The translations under genes were made by a program, and so were the position numbers. A DNA stretch of 64,000 bases, from the NCBI RefSeq assembly GCF_004328665.1, contig NZ_CP019770.1, forward strand, positions 2,294,001 to 2,358,000, in the 5' to 3' direction. This DNA is from Pseudoalteromonas sp. DL-6 (GTDB lineage Bacteria > Pseudomonadota > Gammaproteobacteria > Enterobacterales > Alteromonadaceae). Below, piece after piece: positions 47,112 to 56,576 of the stretch; the first letter of the stretch is position 1; the number at the start of each line of letters is the position of its first letter. The notes under the pieces were generated by a model. The model made no database searches, had not been told where the DNA came from, and saw only the letters and a program-made list of their open reading frames with translations.

Positions 47112-48371
47112 TTATAAATAATCGAATAATGAGAGTTTAGCCAAACGACCAAAAGTCGCTTGTGAGGCCTGTAATCCAGACTCATGTTTTGTGAGATCGC
47201 TAATCGCTTCAGCGGCATCAATTTCAATCAGGCTGGATCTGTTTTCTTGATTATTAATATCTAGTGCACTGTTTGAATCGGTTACACGCTCAACCACATT
47301 CATGCGCCCACCTAAGCCAGCTTGTGTAAATACAATTTGCTCACTGGCGTTTTTAAGCTGAATTAACCCATCTGATAATGCTTGGTTGATTTGCGCTTCA
47401 TCAAGTTGATCGTCATTTAGGCTGATGATCAGATCTTGCAGCGTATTTAACACATTTTCTTTACTTGGTTTTTCAAGGGTAAAATCAAGCTGTCCTGGTG
47501 CTGCTCCTTCGAGTTGAATTTCCATACCAGCAAATTCAATCGGTTCGTCGGTTACTTCACCCGTAACGGGTGGCACAAGCGAGGCGCCGTCTCGTAATAT
47601 TTCATACTGATCAGGCGCTGAGGGTGTTGCCCCTGGGATCACATTAACGTTATAGGTATTGATCGTTGGAGAAATTAGTGGATCTGGGTCTGAGTTATAA
47701 TTAGCTTTGTGAAAACGGTCAAACTCACCTTGATTTTCAACATACACTGTTCCAGCGATAATTCCGCCCGTTGGCGCTCCATCGTTTGAAACTACATCTA
47801 GTCGCGCATCTACGCGTTCAAATACATTAAAGCCATTATCGCTTGATTTGATCTCAACCCCTTTTGCGATCGTTACCTCGTGCTGACCTTGATCGCCTTG
47901 GTATTCATATTTGCCATTAGTGCTATTAAATGTATATGTTTGAATATTATCTTGATAGCCAGAAAAAAGGTATTTACCTCCTTCCGACTGGCTATTCATT
48001 AAATTTAGTAACGACTTTTGTAACTCTTGCAGTTCACCCGCTACCGCCGCTAAGTCATCTTTACTTAACGAACCGTTACCCGCTTGTATAGTTAACATTT
48101 GAGCTTCTAAAATAGTGTCGTTCATACCTTGTAACAAGCTTTCTTCGGTTTCTAAACGCCCTTTTAGCTGGTTAATATTTTTGGTCAGCTGCTCATTAGT
48201 TTCTATTTTATTGGTGTACAACATCCCTTGCGATATAGCAGCTGGGTTTTCAGAGGTACTCAAATATTTTTGACCCGTGGTAACACGCTCTTGCGCACCT
48301 GCTACATTTTGTTGATTCTCAAGTATTTTATTAATGTTATTTTGATACATTAAATTATTTGATAAACGCAT
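47112..48371 (-). CDS. flgL: FlgL, hook-filament junction protein 2
   Basis: 419 residues, flagellin-like at both ends: N-terminus MRLSNNLMYQNNINKILENQ with the GQKYLSTSENPAAIS motif, C-terminus SDLTKHESGLQASQATFGRL. The central part (about 185-290) is variable. It starts 2 nt after the flgK stop and ends the flgJKL unit. Confidence 0.95.
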   Translation of the reverse strand: MRLSNNLMYQNNINKILENQQNVAGAQERVTTGQKYLSTSENPAAISQGMLYTNKIETNEQLTKNINQLKGRLETEESLLQGMNDTILEAQMLTIQAGNGSLSKDDLAAVAGELQELQKSLLNLMNSQSEGGKYLFSGYQDNIQTYTFNSTNGKYEYQGDQGQHEVTIAKGVEIKSSDNGFNVFERVDARLDVVSNDGAPTGGIIAGTVYVENQGEFDRFHKANYNSDPDPLISPTINTYNVNVIPGATPSAPDQYEILRDGASLVPPVTGEVTDEPIEFAGMEIQLEGAAPGQLDFTLEKPSKENVLNTLQDLIISLNDDQLDEAQINQALSDGLIQLKNASEQIVFTQAGLGGRMNVVERVTDSNSALDINNQENRSSLIEIDAAEAISDLTKHESGLQASQATFGRLAKLSLFDYL

Positions 48372-48373
48372 AA

Positions 48374-50380
48374 TTACCTCGCCGCACTCAGTAAAGTGTC
48401 AAAAATAGAACGTGCTGCAGACAATACTTGAGCAGATGCAGCATAAGATTGCTGAAAACGCAGCAAATTAGCCGCCTCTTCATCTAAGTTTACGCCCGAC
48501 AATGATTCATACCAGGCTTCTGATTGTTGTGCTAATGCATCAAATGCAGCACCGTTAGTCATTGCTTGGCTGGTCACTACCCCAACATCAGTTACCAACC
48601 CAGCATAGGCCTGATTCAACGTTTTATGATTATCGGCTGAGGCACTTGCCACTACATTTTGACGTACTAAATCGGTATTTTGTAAATCTGCGAGCTTTTG
48701 GCCATTACGGTTATCATCAAAACCGCCTTCATTAAATTCCAAATTAAAGGTATCACCTGTAGCTGGTACACCTTCAATATTAAAGTCAAAACCATAGCCA
48801 TCGTAAGGCGCTCCAGCTTGAGCGAGTATATTATTAGCAGGCGGTGTAACCGTAAACGTGGTCGTGCCATTACCGTCAGTCAGTTGATATTCGTTAGCAT
48901 TAGCTGTTTTAACAATGCTAATAGGGCCATTTGCTAGCCCTAGAGGGTTACTAAAACTGCCAGTGGTTACATCGCTCACATCACCCGGTGAAATAGTACC
49001 TGTCCCTGTATTATCAAGGCCATCTGCTGTTCTAATTGGAGAGGCCAAGGCAATGTCTTCACCTCGACCACTGGTCAACGATATATTACCCGCAGCGCCA
49101 CTGTTAAGTTTTACCTGAAATTGATCCCCAGCATTACCGGCTCCCGTTACATTAAGCTCTAAGCCAAACGATTCCCCACTAGTAATCGCTGCTGAATCGA
49201 TAATGCCACTAGGTGGTATAGTTGCTAAAGACGCTGTACCTAAAGGCTCACCTTTATTATCAATAGGCTGAATACTCACCTCATTAGGGTTACCCGTATA
49301 AGTGATCACAAAGTCACTGGCTGGTAGTTCACTGCCTTTACCTGCCTCAACAGTTGCTGACATATTAGCTGTTCCGGTATTTGCTTGATAAACATAAGCA
49401 CTAACCGTTGGAATTTCAAAAATATCTCCACCTAATTCACCATTAGCATCCATCCCTAAACGGTTTTGCTGATTAAACGAATCGGCAAGTGCAATGCCCA
49501 TCTGGCCTATTTGATTTTGTGCAGGCACCAAAATATCGTCTCTAAATGCCAATAAACCGCCAATTTTACCTTTTAGTTTAGTAGGGTCTATATCGAGTGG
49601 CACGGCTTGACCGCCATTTACATCTAAACGTAACTCTTTAAAATTGGCATCTGGATCGCCACTAATCGAGAACAAGTTGAATGACCCATTTTGCATAACA
49701 ACCGCTTCACCTGAGCCCATAAATACTTGTTTTTCACCATTGGGGCCATCGAGTGTTTCTATATCAATCAGTTCAGATAAATCACGTATTGCTTTATCAC
49801 GCTCATTATAAGCTGAGCTCGCATCCGCTTCGTTTTTGGTACCATGAACACCTGCAATTTCTTGGTTCAACGAACTAATACTTTCGATTAGTGTATTCGC
49901 CTCTTCCGAAAAAATTTCTAATTGCTCATTAACCACCGCTTTTTGCTCTGAAACAATACCTGCAAGCCTGTCCATTTGATCAATCAGATTTTGCGCATCA
50001 CTCATCACTAATGAACGAGCAACAGTTGATGAAGGTTGATTAAGAGCCTCTTGTACGTTATTGAACATTGAGTTGATACTAGTTGATAAGCTATTTGATT
50101 TTTCTGAAAAGATTTGATCAACTCGACTCGCTTCACTAACAAATTGATCAAAAAAGCTTTTATTTGAGGTATCTCGGTTTAATTGCTTTTGCGCAAACTC
50201 ATTCAATAATCGATACGTTTGGCCACGGCCTACCTGATTATCAATCATGGTGGTAAACTCGGTGCGCTCACGTACATACCCTTCGGTATTAACATTTGCG
50301 ATGTTTTTACTTGTCGTTTGCAATAACTCAGAGTTTGCTCTTATTCCTGAATTAGCAATGTTTAATAAATTAAACGACAT
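48374..50380 (-). CDS. flgK: FlgK, hook-filament junction protein 1
   Basis: 668-residue junction protein. N-terminal rod/hook motif (NIANSGIRANSELLQTTSKN, NIANVNTEGYVRER), long helical D1, large variable central domains, and a C-terminal helix (EEAANLLRFQQSYAASAQVL) needed for polymerisation. Overlap and spacing show it is co-transcribed with flgJ. Confidence 0.96.
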   Translation of the reverse strand: MSFNLLNIANSGIRANSELLQTTSKNIANVNTEGYVRERTEFTTMIDNQVGRGQTYRLLNEFAQKQLNRDTSNKSFFDQFVSEASRVDQIFSEKSNSLSTSINSMFNNVQEALNQPSSTVARSLVMSDAQNLIDQMDRLAGIVSEQKAVVNEQLEIFSEEANTLIESISSLNQEIAGVHGTKNEADASSAYNERDKAIRDLSELIDIETLDGPNGEKQVFMGSGEAVVMQNGSFNLFSISGDPDANFKELRLDVNGGQAVPLDIDPTKLKGKIGGLLAFRDDILVPAQNQIGQMGIALADSFNQQNRLGMDANGELGGDIFEIPTVSAYVYQANTGTANMSATVEAGKGSELPASDFVITYTGNPNEVSIQPIDNKGEPLGTASLATIPPSGIIDSAAITSGESFGLELNVTGAGNAGDQFQVKLNSGAAGNISLTSGRGEDIALASPIRTADGLDNTGTGTISPGDVSDVTTGSFSNPLGLANGPISIVKTANANEYQLTDGNGTTTFTVTPPANNILAQAGAPYDGYGFDFNIEGVPATGDTFNLEFNEGGFDDNRNGQKLADLQNTDLVRQNVVASASADNHKTLNQAYAGLVTDVGVVTSQAMTNGAAFDALAQQSEAWYESLSGVNLDEEAANLLRFQQSYAASAQVLSAARSIFDTLLSAAR

Positions 50381-50381
50381 G

Positions 50382-51377
50382 TTACTCTACTCCCTGGCGG
50401 ATCACGCTTGTGGCGATATTCTTCAATTCGTTACTGTTCAGCACTCTTTTTATTTTGTCTGCATAATTAGGGTCGGTTGCATAACCAGCTTGCTGTAAAG
50501 AGTCTAAAAATTTATGCGGCTTTGCCGTATTGTTTAATGCATCTTGATAGCGCGGGTTTTGTGTTAAAAAATCCACAAAGTCATTCACGCTATCTTTTAT
50601 CGAATCATACGCTCTAAAGTTTGCATGCTTTTTGACAGCAGCACCTTGCTCAAACTCTAAAGTAACTTTACTGGCTTTTTCACCCTGCCAACTTTTATCT
50701 GACTTAATATTGAATAAATTGTTTGAGCTATTACCATCACCTTTATTAATAATATGTTTACCCCAGCCAGTTTCTAATGCTGCTTGTGCGACCATAACCG
50801 CCGGATTTAAACCAATTTTTTTAGCCGCTGTTTTTGCGTGTTCCCACACTGTGCTCACAAATTCCTCAGCACTTTCAAATGTGCCAGACGCTATGTTTTG
50901 TTCGCTTTTTTCAGTTGAATCAACGAGCGGCACTTTTTCAGTGACCTTTTGATTTTCTTGATGAGGTAAGGTGCTACCCGCACGTTGATCACTAAAGAAA
51001 TCTGATGTGGTGCGAAGAACAGAGCCTGGCATAAAGTTTTTTCCATCTGGCGATAGTTGCTGCACAATTAAATCTGCAAGACCCAAAGAGCCATTTGATG
51101 AAAGCTCTGTGGCCATCTGTTGGTCGTGCATTTCTTCAAAAAACTTAACGCCACTAGCATTAAACGGGCTTTCTTTATCTTCGAAAGCCTCATTGGCTTT
51201 ACGCATACTTTTAAGCAACATTTGGGTGAAAATAGCTTCAAATTGTGCCGCTGCTTTTTTTAACGCCGCTTTAGATTCATCGGTTGATGCGTCACCGCTG
51301 TTTAAAGCATCTCGACGCAAAGAGTCTAAGTTGCCTAAATCAAAAAAGTTTTGCTTATCTAGATGATTTGTTTCCAT
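50382..51377 (-). CDS. flgJ: FlgJ, rod cap and peptidoglycan hydrolase
   Basis: 331 residues. N-terminal rod-cap domain (AAAQFEAIFTQMLLKSMRKA, SLGLADLIVQQL), linker at about 120-170, C-terminal glucosaminidase domain with VAQAALETGWGKHI (catalytic Glu) and NNLFNIKSDKSW. It drills the peptidoglycan for rod passage. It is separated from flgI by 324 nt holding a terminator-like hairpin, a repeat array and a sigma-54 site, so it probably heads its own unit. Confidence 0.95.
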   Translation of the reverse strand: METNHLDKQNFFDLGNLDSLRRDALNSGDASTDESKAALKKAAAQFEAIFTQMLLKSMRKANEAFEDKESPFNASGVKFFEEMHDQQMATELSSNGSLGLADLIVQQLSPDGKNFMPGSVLRTTSDFFSDQRAGSTLPHQENQKVTEKVPLVDSTEKSEQNIASGTFESAEEFVSTVWEHAKTAAKKIGLNPAVMVAQAALETGWGKHIINKGDGNSSNNLFNIKSDKSWQGEKASKVTLEFEQGAAVKKHANFRAYDSIKDSVNDFVDFLTQNPRYQDALNNTAKPHKFLDSLQQAGYATDPNYADKIKRVLNSNELKNIATSVIRQGVE

Positions 51378-51416
51378 CAGCTTTTTGACACAATAATTAA
51401 TAATACTTAATAAAAT

Positions 51417-51431
51417 GCAATAATTGAGCCA
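51417..51431 (-). promoter_or_regulatory. Putative sigma-54 promoter of flgJKL
   Basis: Minus-strand TGGCTCAATTATTGC: TGGC and TTGC elements with GG/GC spacing of 10, -12 end 40 nt before the flgJ start. The heptamer array begins 12 bp upstream of its -24 element. Confidence 0.72.
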
Positions 51432-51443
51432 AGAGAATTGAAA

Positions 51444-51550
51444 GGTTCTAGGTTCTAGGTTCTAGGTTCTAGGTTCTAGGTTCTAGGTTCTAGGTTCTAG
51501 GTTCTAGGTTCTAGGTTCTAGGTTCTAGGTTCTAGGTTCTAGGTTCTAGG
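51444..51550. repeat. Perfect 7-bp tandem repeat, 15 copies
   Basis: Fifteen uninterrupted copies of GGTTCTA (plus strand; TAGAACC on the minus strand) and a final GG, 107 bp in all. Each unit contributes a CTAG tetramer across the junctions. Perfect identity points to recent expansion or frequent slippage. It lies wholly in the flgI-flgJ gap, between copy B of the dispersed element and the flgJ promoter. Confidence 0.98.
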
Positions 51551-51569
51551 CAAAGATTAAACTAAGTGA

Positions 51570-51653
51570 GAGACGCGAGGTAAACTCGCTGCTACTTATT
51601 GTGAAAGGTTAAATTCAATGTTTATTGCTGTGGTAGCAGCGGCTTTATGCCGC
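51570..51653. repeat. Dispersed intergenic element, copy B
   Basis: GAGACGCGAGGTAAAC (51570-51585) differs from copy A at one base; GTTAAATTCAATGTTTATT (51608-51626) is the second shared block. It is followed by a short stem GCGGC / GCCGC (51639-51653) and a T-run on the plus strand. Confidence 0.65.
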
Positions 51654-51675
51654 GTCTTTTTTAGGTTAACTGTTA

Positions 51676-51695
51676 AAGACCCTAAATAGGGTCTT
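51676..51695 (-). terminator. Possible terminator of flgFGHI
   Basis: Hairpin AAGACCCT / AGGGTCTT with a 4-nt loop, 7 nt after the flgI stop codon. The following T-run on the minus strand is short (TTTAACAG), so termination may be partial. Confidence 0.5.
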
Positions 51696-51701
51696 ATAAA
51701 A

Positions 51702-52796
51702 CTAAATTACAACAAGCTGGCCATTAATGGCGCCGGCTTCTTTAAGTGCTTCAAGAATCGCCATTAAATCACCAGGGGCAGCGCCAACTTCATTAATTGC
51801 GCGAACTAAATCATCAAGACTCACACCTGGGTCAAATACAAAAGCGCGTGAATCATCCTGATTAACATCAATAATACTTTGTTGGGTCACCACCGTTTCC
51901 CCCTCGGCCAGAGGGTTTGGCTGCGCAACATTTTGCTGCTCAGCAATCGTTACTGTTAAACCTCCATGGGTAATTGCCGCAGGTTGTAATTTTACATTTT
52001 TACCTATAACAATAGTGCCGGTACGCGAGTTAACAATTATTTTTGCTGAAGTATCTGCTGGCTTAAACTCTAAGTTTTCAAGAGTTGATAAATACGATAC
52101 ACGTTGCGAGGCATCACGAGGTGCAATAACACGAATAGAAGCTGCATCGAGTGCTTGAGCGCTATTTGGACCAATTAAATCATTAATGGTTTTCTCTAAA
52201 CGTTTAGCAGTAGTAAAGTCAGGACGGTTTAAATTAAAGGTAATATAGTCGTTTTGCATAAATGGGCTTTTAACAGCACGTTCAACGGTTGCACCATTTG
52301 GTACACGTCCTACTGTTGGCGTATTAATCACAACGCGACTACCATCAAGGCCTTCAGCGCCTAAGCCACCTACAATTAAACTGCCTTGAGCGATGGCGTA
52401 AACATTACCATCAACCCCTTTTAAGAATGTTTGTAGTAATGTGCCACCGCGCAAGCTGCCTGCACTGCCAATCGATGATACAGTTATATCTATGGTTTGC
52501 CCTGGCTTTCTAAATGGGGGGAGTTCAGCATGAACAGCAACCGCTGCTACATTTTTAATTTTTGGCTTTAAACTAGAAGGTAACGTAATACCAAAACTAT
52601 TAAGCATGCCTTTAAAGCTTTGCTCGGTAAAACGGCTTTGCTCACCGGTGCCTGGTAAACCAACAACTAAGCCATAGCCCACTAATTGGTTTGAGCGCAC
52701 CCCTTCGACCATAGACACATCTTTAATTCGCTCAGCACTGGCAGTAAATTGCCAGCCTAGTAGCACCATAAAACAAAAAACTTTAAAACCATTCAT
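51702..52796 (-). CDS. flgI: FlgI, P-ring protein
   Basis: Periplasmic bushing around the rod. 364 residues with a signal peptide (about 1-21, ending TASA) and family motifs [36 protein letters not shown] and the C-terminal [20 protein letters not shown]. It starts 12 nt after the flgH stop. Confidence 0.97.
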   Translation of the reverse strand: MNGFKVFCFMVLLGWQFTASAERIKDVSMVEGVRSNQLVGYGLVVGLPGTGEQSRFTEQSFKGMLNSFGITLPSSLKPKIKNVAAVAVHAELPPFRKPGQTIDITVSSIGSAGSLRGGTLLQTFLKGVDGNVYAIAQGSLIVGGLGAEGLDGSRVVINTPTVGRVPNGATVERAVKSPFMQNDYITFNLNRPDFTTAKRLEKTINDLIGPNSAQALDAASIRVIAPRDASQRVSYLSTLENLEFKPADTSAKIIVNSRTGTIVIGKNVKLQPAAITHGGLTVTIAEQQNVAQPNPLAEGETVVTQQSIIDVNQDDSRAFVFDPGVSLDDLVRAINEVGAAPGDLMAILEALKEAGAINGQLVVI

Positions 52797-52808
52797 GTCG
52801 AATGTCCT

Positions 52809-53492
52809 CTAAAAGGGAAACAATGAGCTACTAAAGAAACGCGTTAACCAACCTGGGCTTTGTGCCTCTTGTGTTTGGCCCTTACCTGAGTACTGAATAC
52901 GCGCATTCGCAATTCGATTAGACTCAACGGTATTATCGGCATTGACATCTTGTGGACGCACTAACCCTTCTAAGCGAATAAATTCTTCACCGGTGTTTAA
53001 CGTTAGCCATTTTTCACCGCGAATCACTAAATTACCATTTGGTAGTACTCGCATTACGTTAACCGAAATATCGCCAACTAAGCTATTTGATTGATTTGAT
53101 TTTGAGTCACCTTTAAATGAGGAGTCACTGCCAATACCAAATTGAATGCTATCGCCGCCAATATTCACAGGTAAACCACCTAAGCCAATCACAGGGTCGA
53201 GGCTGGCATCGGTTTCTTTATCCGTTTCTGTTTTAGCTGCTTTAGTCGCTTGAGTTGACTCTTGTAATTTAACAGTAATGATATCGCCTGTTCGCAGTGC
53301 TTTTTTATCGGCATAAAGATCATTCGATAATTGAGTACTGAACAAAGAGCCGGTTGCGACTACTGGCTCCATATTAGGCTCTGGATACATAGGTGCATAA
53401 TAGGGATCGTCTTGTACTACCTCATTATTTTGTGTAGCTACACAACCACTTAATAGTAAAGTCCCTACTGTAAATAACATAATATTACGCAT
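52809..53492 (-). CDS. flgH: FlgH, L-ring lipoprotein
   Basis: Outer-membrane ring lipoprotein. About 227 residues from the ATG at 53492 (MRNIMLFTVG); an ATG at 53504 lies over the GGGGGA ribosome site and is unlikely. Lipobox LLSGC with the lipidated Cys near residue 17. Conserved RTGDIITVKLQESTQATKAA, VMRVLPNGNLVIRGEKWL and ANARIQYSGKG follow. It lies between flgG and flgI. Confidence 0.95.
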   Translation of the reverse strand: MRNIMLFTVGTLLLSGCVATQNNEVVQDDPYYAPMYPEPNMEPVVATGSLFSTQLSNDLYADKKALRTGDIITVKLQESTQATKAAKTETDKETDASLDPVIGLGGLPVNIGGDSIQFGIGSDSSFKGDSKSNQSNSLVGDISVNVMRVLPNGNLVIRGEKWLTLNTGEEFIRLEGLVRPQDVNADNTVESNRIANARIQYSGKGQTQEAQSPGWLTRFFSSSLFPF

Positions 53493-53506
53493 ACAATCCC
53501 CCAAAA

Positions 53507-54295
53507 CTATAACTGTTGATTGATATAACTCATCATTTCATCAACGGCTGAGATCACTTTTGAGTTCATCTCATAAACGCGCTGCGTTTCAATCAAATTA
53601 ACTAACTCTTCGGTCACATTTACATTTGATGTTTCAAGTGAACCTTGAATAATCGTACCTAAACCTTCAACACCTGGGTTACCTTGAACAGGCGCACCAC
53701 TTACAGCGGTTTCGGTATATAAGTTTTGCCCTATAGGCTCAAGGCCCGACGGATTAATAAAATCACTAATCGTGATCTGACCAATAACCACGTTTTCGGC
53801 CTGACCTTTAACGCGAACTGACACTTCACCGTCTTGAGATACGGTGATCGACTGTGCATCGTCAGGTACATTCATTTCAGGCTGAACAACATAACCAGCA
53901 CCCGAGGTTACAACACGCCCGTCACCGTCAGTAGTAAACTGGCCGTTACGCGAATAAGCAATATTGCCATCCGGTTGCAGTACTTCAAAAAAGCCAGGGC
54001 CTGAAATCATCCAATCTAATGAATTTTCAGTGGTGAGCATATTACCTTGCGAAAAGTTTTTTTGGTTAGCCACCACCTTAGTACCCGCGCCAAGCATTAA
54101 GCCTGACGGCATTTCGGTGTCTTGCGATGAGCGACCGCCTGGTTGATTAATATTTTGGTAAAGCAAGTCTTCAAAAATAGCGCGGCTTTTTTTGTAACCT
54201 ACTGTACTGGCGTTCGCTAAGTTATTTGATATAACCGATATATCAGTTTGTTGAGCGTCAAGCCCTGTTTTACTTATCCATAATGCTGGATTCAT
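53507..54295 (-). CDS. flgG: FlgG, distal rod protein
   Basis: 262 residues, the standard length. N-terminal rod motif with VISNNLANASTVGYKKSRA, central FlgG/FlgE-type domain and C-terminal helix LVNLIETQRVYEMNSKVI. Export substrate that polymerises through the P and L rings. Confidence 0.97.
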   Translation of the reverse strand: MNPALWISKTGLDAQQTDISVISNNLANASTVGYKKSRAIFEDLLYQNINQPGGRSSQDTEMPSGLMLGAGTKVVANQKNFSQGNMLTTENSLDWMISGPGFFEVLQPDGNIAYSRNGQFTTDGDGRVVTSGAGYVVQPEMNVPDDAQSITVSQDGEVSVRVKGQAENVVIGQITISDFINPSGLEPIGQNLYTETAVSGAPVQGNPGVEGLGTIIQGSLETSNVNVTEELVNLIETQRVYEMNSKVISAVDEMMSYINQQL

Positions 54296-54316
54296 AATAA
54301 TGTCCTCACGTTAAAG

Positions 54317-55060
54317 TTAAACGATGCGCATCAGCTGCTCTTGACGTTCGTCAATCTCTTCAGCTGTTTTCATCAGTTTTACTTGTAATTCAAATTGGCG
54401 TTGGTGACTGATCATATCGACCATTTCATGCACAGGATTTACATTCGACTTTTCTAATGTGCCACCTAATACTTGTACATTGGCTGATGTTTCAACTATT
54501 TCGCCTGGTTTAGCTCTAAATAAGCCATCATTACCCTTTTCGAGCGTGGCGTTGTTTGCATCAACCACTTTTAGCCGATCAACTTCTTCTAAAAAGTTAG
54601 CCGGTGCACCTTGAGGGCGAACTTGAATAGTGCCATCTTTGCTAAATTCAATTTTTTCAATCGGTACAGGTAATATGACTGGCCCACCTTCGCCAATAAC
54701 TTGACGACCGTCGCTGGTAGTTAACATACCTTCAGCCGTTATATTTAACGAACCCACTTTTGTGTAGGCTTCATTACCAGAGGCATCCTGAACACTCAGC
54801 CATGCATTATCACTCATAGCAATATCAAGGCTGCGACCTGTTTCGACAACACCGCCCGATGTCATGTTTGATCCTGGGCGCTCCTGCATAGCAAAAACAC
54901 GAGTCGGCAAACCTTCACCGAAAGCCTGCATTGATCGCGCTTGCGCAAAATCAGATTTAAACCCAGTGGTATTTGCATTTGCCAAATTATTGGCTTTAAG
55001 AGCAAGCCCTTGCATGCTTTGTTTAGCGCCAGATGCCGCTATGTAGACCATTTTATCCAT
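54317..55060 (-). CDS. flgF: FlgF, proximal rod protein
   Basis: 247-residue rod protein. N-terminus MDKMVYIAASGAKQSMQGLA with NNLANANTTGFKSDFAQ, C-terminus VHEMVDMISHQRQFELQVKL. First gene of the flgFGHI unit, with a strong sigma-54 site 38 nt upstream. Confidence 0.96.
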   Translation of the reverse strand: MDKMVYIAASGAKQSMQGLALKANNLANANTTGFKSDFAQARSMQAFGEGLPTRVFAMQERPGSNMTSGGVVETGRSLDIAMSDNAWLSVQDASGNEAYTKVGSLNITAEGMLTTSDGRQVIGEGGPVILPVPIEKIEFSKDGTIQVRPQGAPANFLEEVDRLKVVDANNATLEKGNDGLFRAKPGEIVETSANVQVLGGTLEKSNVNPVHEMVDMISHQRQFELQVKLMKTAEEIDERQEQLMRIV

Positions 55061-55097
55061 AACATCGACTCATTAATAAATCTATGCATGAGTAAAT

Positions 55098-55112
55098 GCA
55101 ATATAAGTGCCA
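55098..55112 (-). promoter_or_regulatory. Sigma-54 promoter of flgF
   Basis: Minus-strand TGGCACTTATATTGC, followed by A: full match at both -24 (TGGCAC) and -12 (TTGCA) with correct spacing, ending 38 nt before the flgF start. The best sigma-54 site in the window. Confidence 0.87.
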
Positions 55113-55151
55113 AATTAAATTTAAGGATGAATAAGATTTTAAGAAGGGAAT

Positions 55152-55176
55152 AAAAAAAGGCTGCATTAAGCAGCCT
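55152..55176 (-). terminator. Terminator of flgBCDE
   Basis: Stem AGGCTGC / GCAGCCT with loop ATTAA, followed on the minus strand by seven T. It is 19 nt after the flgE stop and directly upstream of the flgF promoter. Confidence 0.87.
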
Positions 55177-55195
55177 AAATAAATCAAAATAATGA

Positions 55196-56518
55196 TTATC
55201 TGATCTGAAGGATGTTCTGTTGAATAGTTGAATTAACCTCAAGCGCACGAGAGTTTGCTTGGAAGTTACGTTGCGCACTAATCAAATCGACCAGCTCATT
55301 GGTTAAGTTTACATTAGACTGCTCAAGCGCTGATGAGTTAATGTTACCTAAAGTACCTGAACCAGGCTCACCCGCAATTGGCTCACCTGAGGTTAAACTC
55401 TTTTTCCATGAGGTATCACCGACCTGTTGTAGGCCTTGCGAGTTTGAAAAACGCACCATGGCAACTTGACCTAAGAAGGTTGAATCACCGTTACTGTATG
55501 ACGCAACCACTTTGCCATCAGTACCAATATCAATCCCCGCTAAACGACCCACTGTCGCACCATCTTGCTCAAGCGCCTTCACTTCAAAACGACTCGCATA
55601 CTGAGTAGGTGTTCTGTTAGCGGTACCCGCTTCATCACGCCAGTTAATAGCAATATCATCAAATTGAGCGCCATTAGATAAAATACCCGATAAATTTGCA
55701 CCGGTTAAATTGACATCAGTAAACGTAGGGCCAACATTTGGAGCACCATCGGTAGTCGCAGGTAAACCACTGGCATCAAAACCAAACGTGCTTAACGGGC
55801 TTGGTGTTGCAGTAGCTGCACCAGTCGCATCAAAAGGAGTTTGATCTAACGTGCCATGTACTTGCCATTCGTTTGGCGCTGTTTTTACAAAAAAGAATTG
55901 TAATACATGTGGCTCACCTAACGAGTCATACATAGTCGTTGATGTTGAAGAGTTGTAAGTGGTGCTGTCGGTTGCATCAAACGGCACTGCGATAACATCT
56001 TCACGAGAATCAACATTAAACGAAGTGTATACATTACTGGTAGAGCGAGGTGAACCAGAAGAATCTGGAATTTGTAATGCCGATGAAGTACTTAAACTCA
56101 CAGACGTTGTGTCACCACTGACTTCATCAACTGGGAAGCTCTGTAAAAAATTACCTTTAGCGTCGACAACAAAGTTGTCTTTATTAAGCTTAAACGCACC
56201 CGCTCGCGTGTAGGTAAAATCTTGTGCGCCTAAGTCTTGGCTGGTAGCAAAGTAACCTTCACCGGTAATCGCTAAATCCAGTGAGTTATTAGTAAACTGT
56301 AATGAGCCTTGATGAAATTGCTGAGCAACCATGGTGGTTTGTACACCATCACCATTTTTAGTTTTACCTGCACTAAATACCGATGATGCGTATACATCAG
56401 CAAATTCAGCACGTGACTCTTTAAAGCCTGTGGTGTTTACGTTGGCAATGTTATTGGCGGTAACATCCAAATCTTTTTGTGCGGCAGCAAGGCCTGTTAA
56501 TGCAATATTGAAGCTCAT
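55196..56518 (-). CDS. flgE: FlgE, hook protein
   Basis: 440 residues. N-terminal rod/hook motif (DVTANNIANVNTTGFKESRA), hook-specific central domains, and C-terminal LTNELVDLISAQRNFQANSR. Export substrate whose polymer length is set by FliK. Last gene of flgBCDE. Confidence 0.96.
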   Translation of the reverse strand: MSFNIALTGLAAAQKDLDVTANNIANVNTTGFKESRAEFADVYASSVFSAGKTKNGDGVQTTMVAQQFHQGSLQFTNNSLDLAITGEGYFATSQDLGAQDFTYTRAGAFKLNKDNFVVDAKGNFLQSFPVDEVSGDTTSVSLSTSSALQIPDSSGSPRSTSNVYTSFNVDSREDVIAVPFDATDSTTYNSSTSTTMYDSLGEPHVLQFFFVKTAPNEWQVHGTLDQTPFDATGAATATPSPLSTFGFDASGLPATTDGAPNVGPTFTDVNLTGANLSGILSNGAQFDDIAINWRDEAGTANRTPTQYASRFEVKALEQDGATVGRLAGIDIGTDGKVVASYSNGDSTFLGQVAMVRFSNSQGLQQVGDTSWKKSLTSGEPIAGEPGSGTLGNINSSALEQSNVNLTNELVDLISAQRNFQANSRALEVNSTIQQNILQIR

Positions 56519-56576
56519 AATTAACCTCTAACCTAAAAGTATTTAGCCTGATGGCTAAAAAAATACATACAATCTA

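Larger units (their letters stand above)
51378..51701. other. 324-bp gap between flgI and flgJ
   Basis: Going with transcription (right to left): a flgI 3' hairpin (51676-51695), a GCGGC/GCCGC stem at 51639-51653, copy B of the dispersed element (51570-51630), the heptamer array (51444-51550), the sigma-54 site (51417-51431), and about 40 nt of flgJ leader. I see no gene in it. Confidence 0.85.

Noticed and set aside
51444..51550. CRISPR array or telomere-like repeat
   Set aside because: Units are 7 bp with no spacers, so not CRISPR. The telomere-like look is coincidental; it lies inside a circular-type gene cluster with no replicon end.
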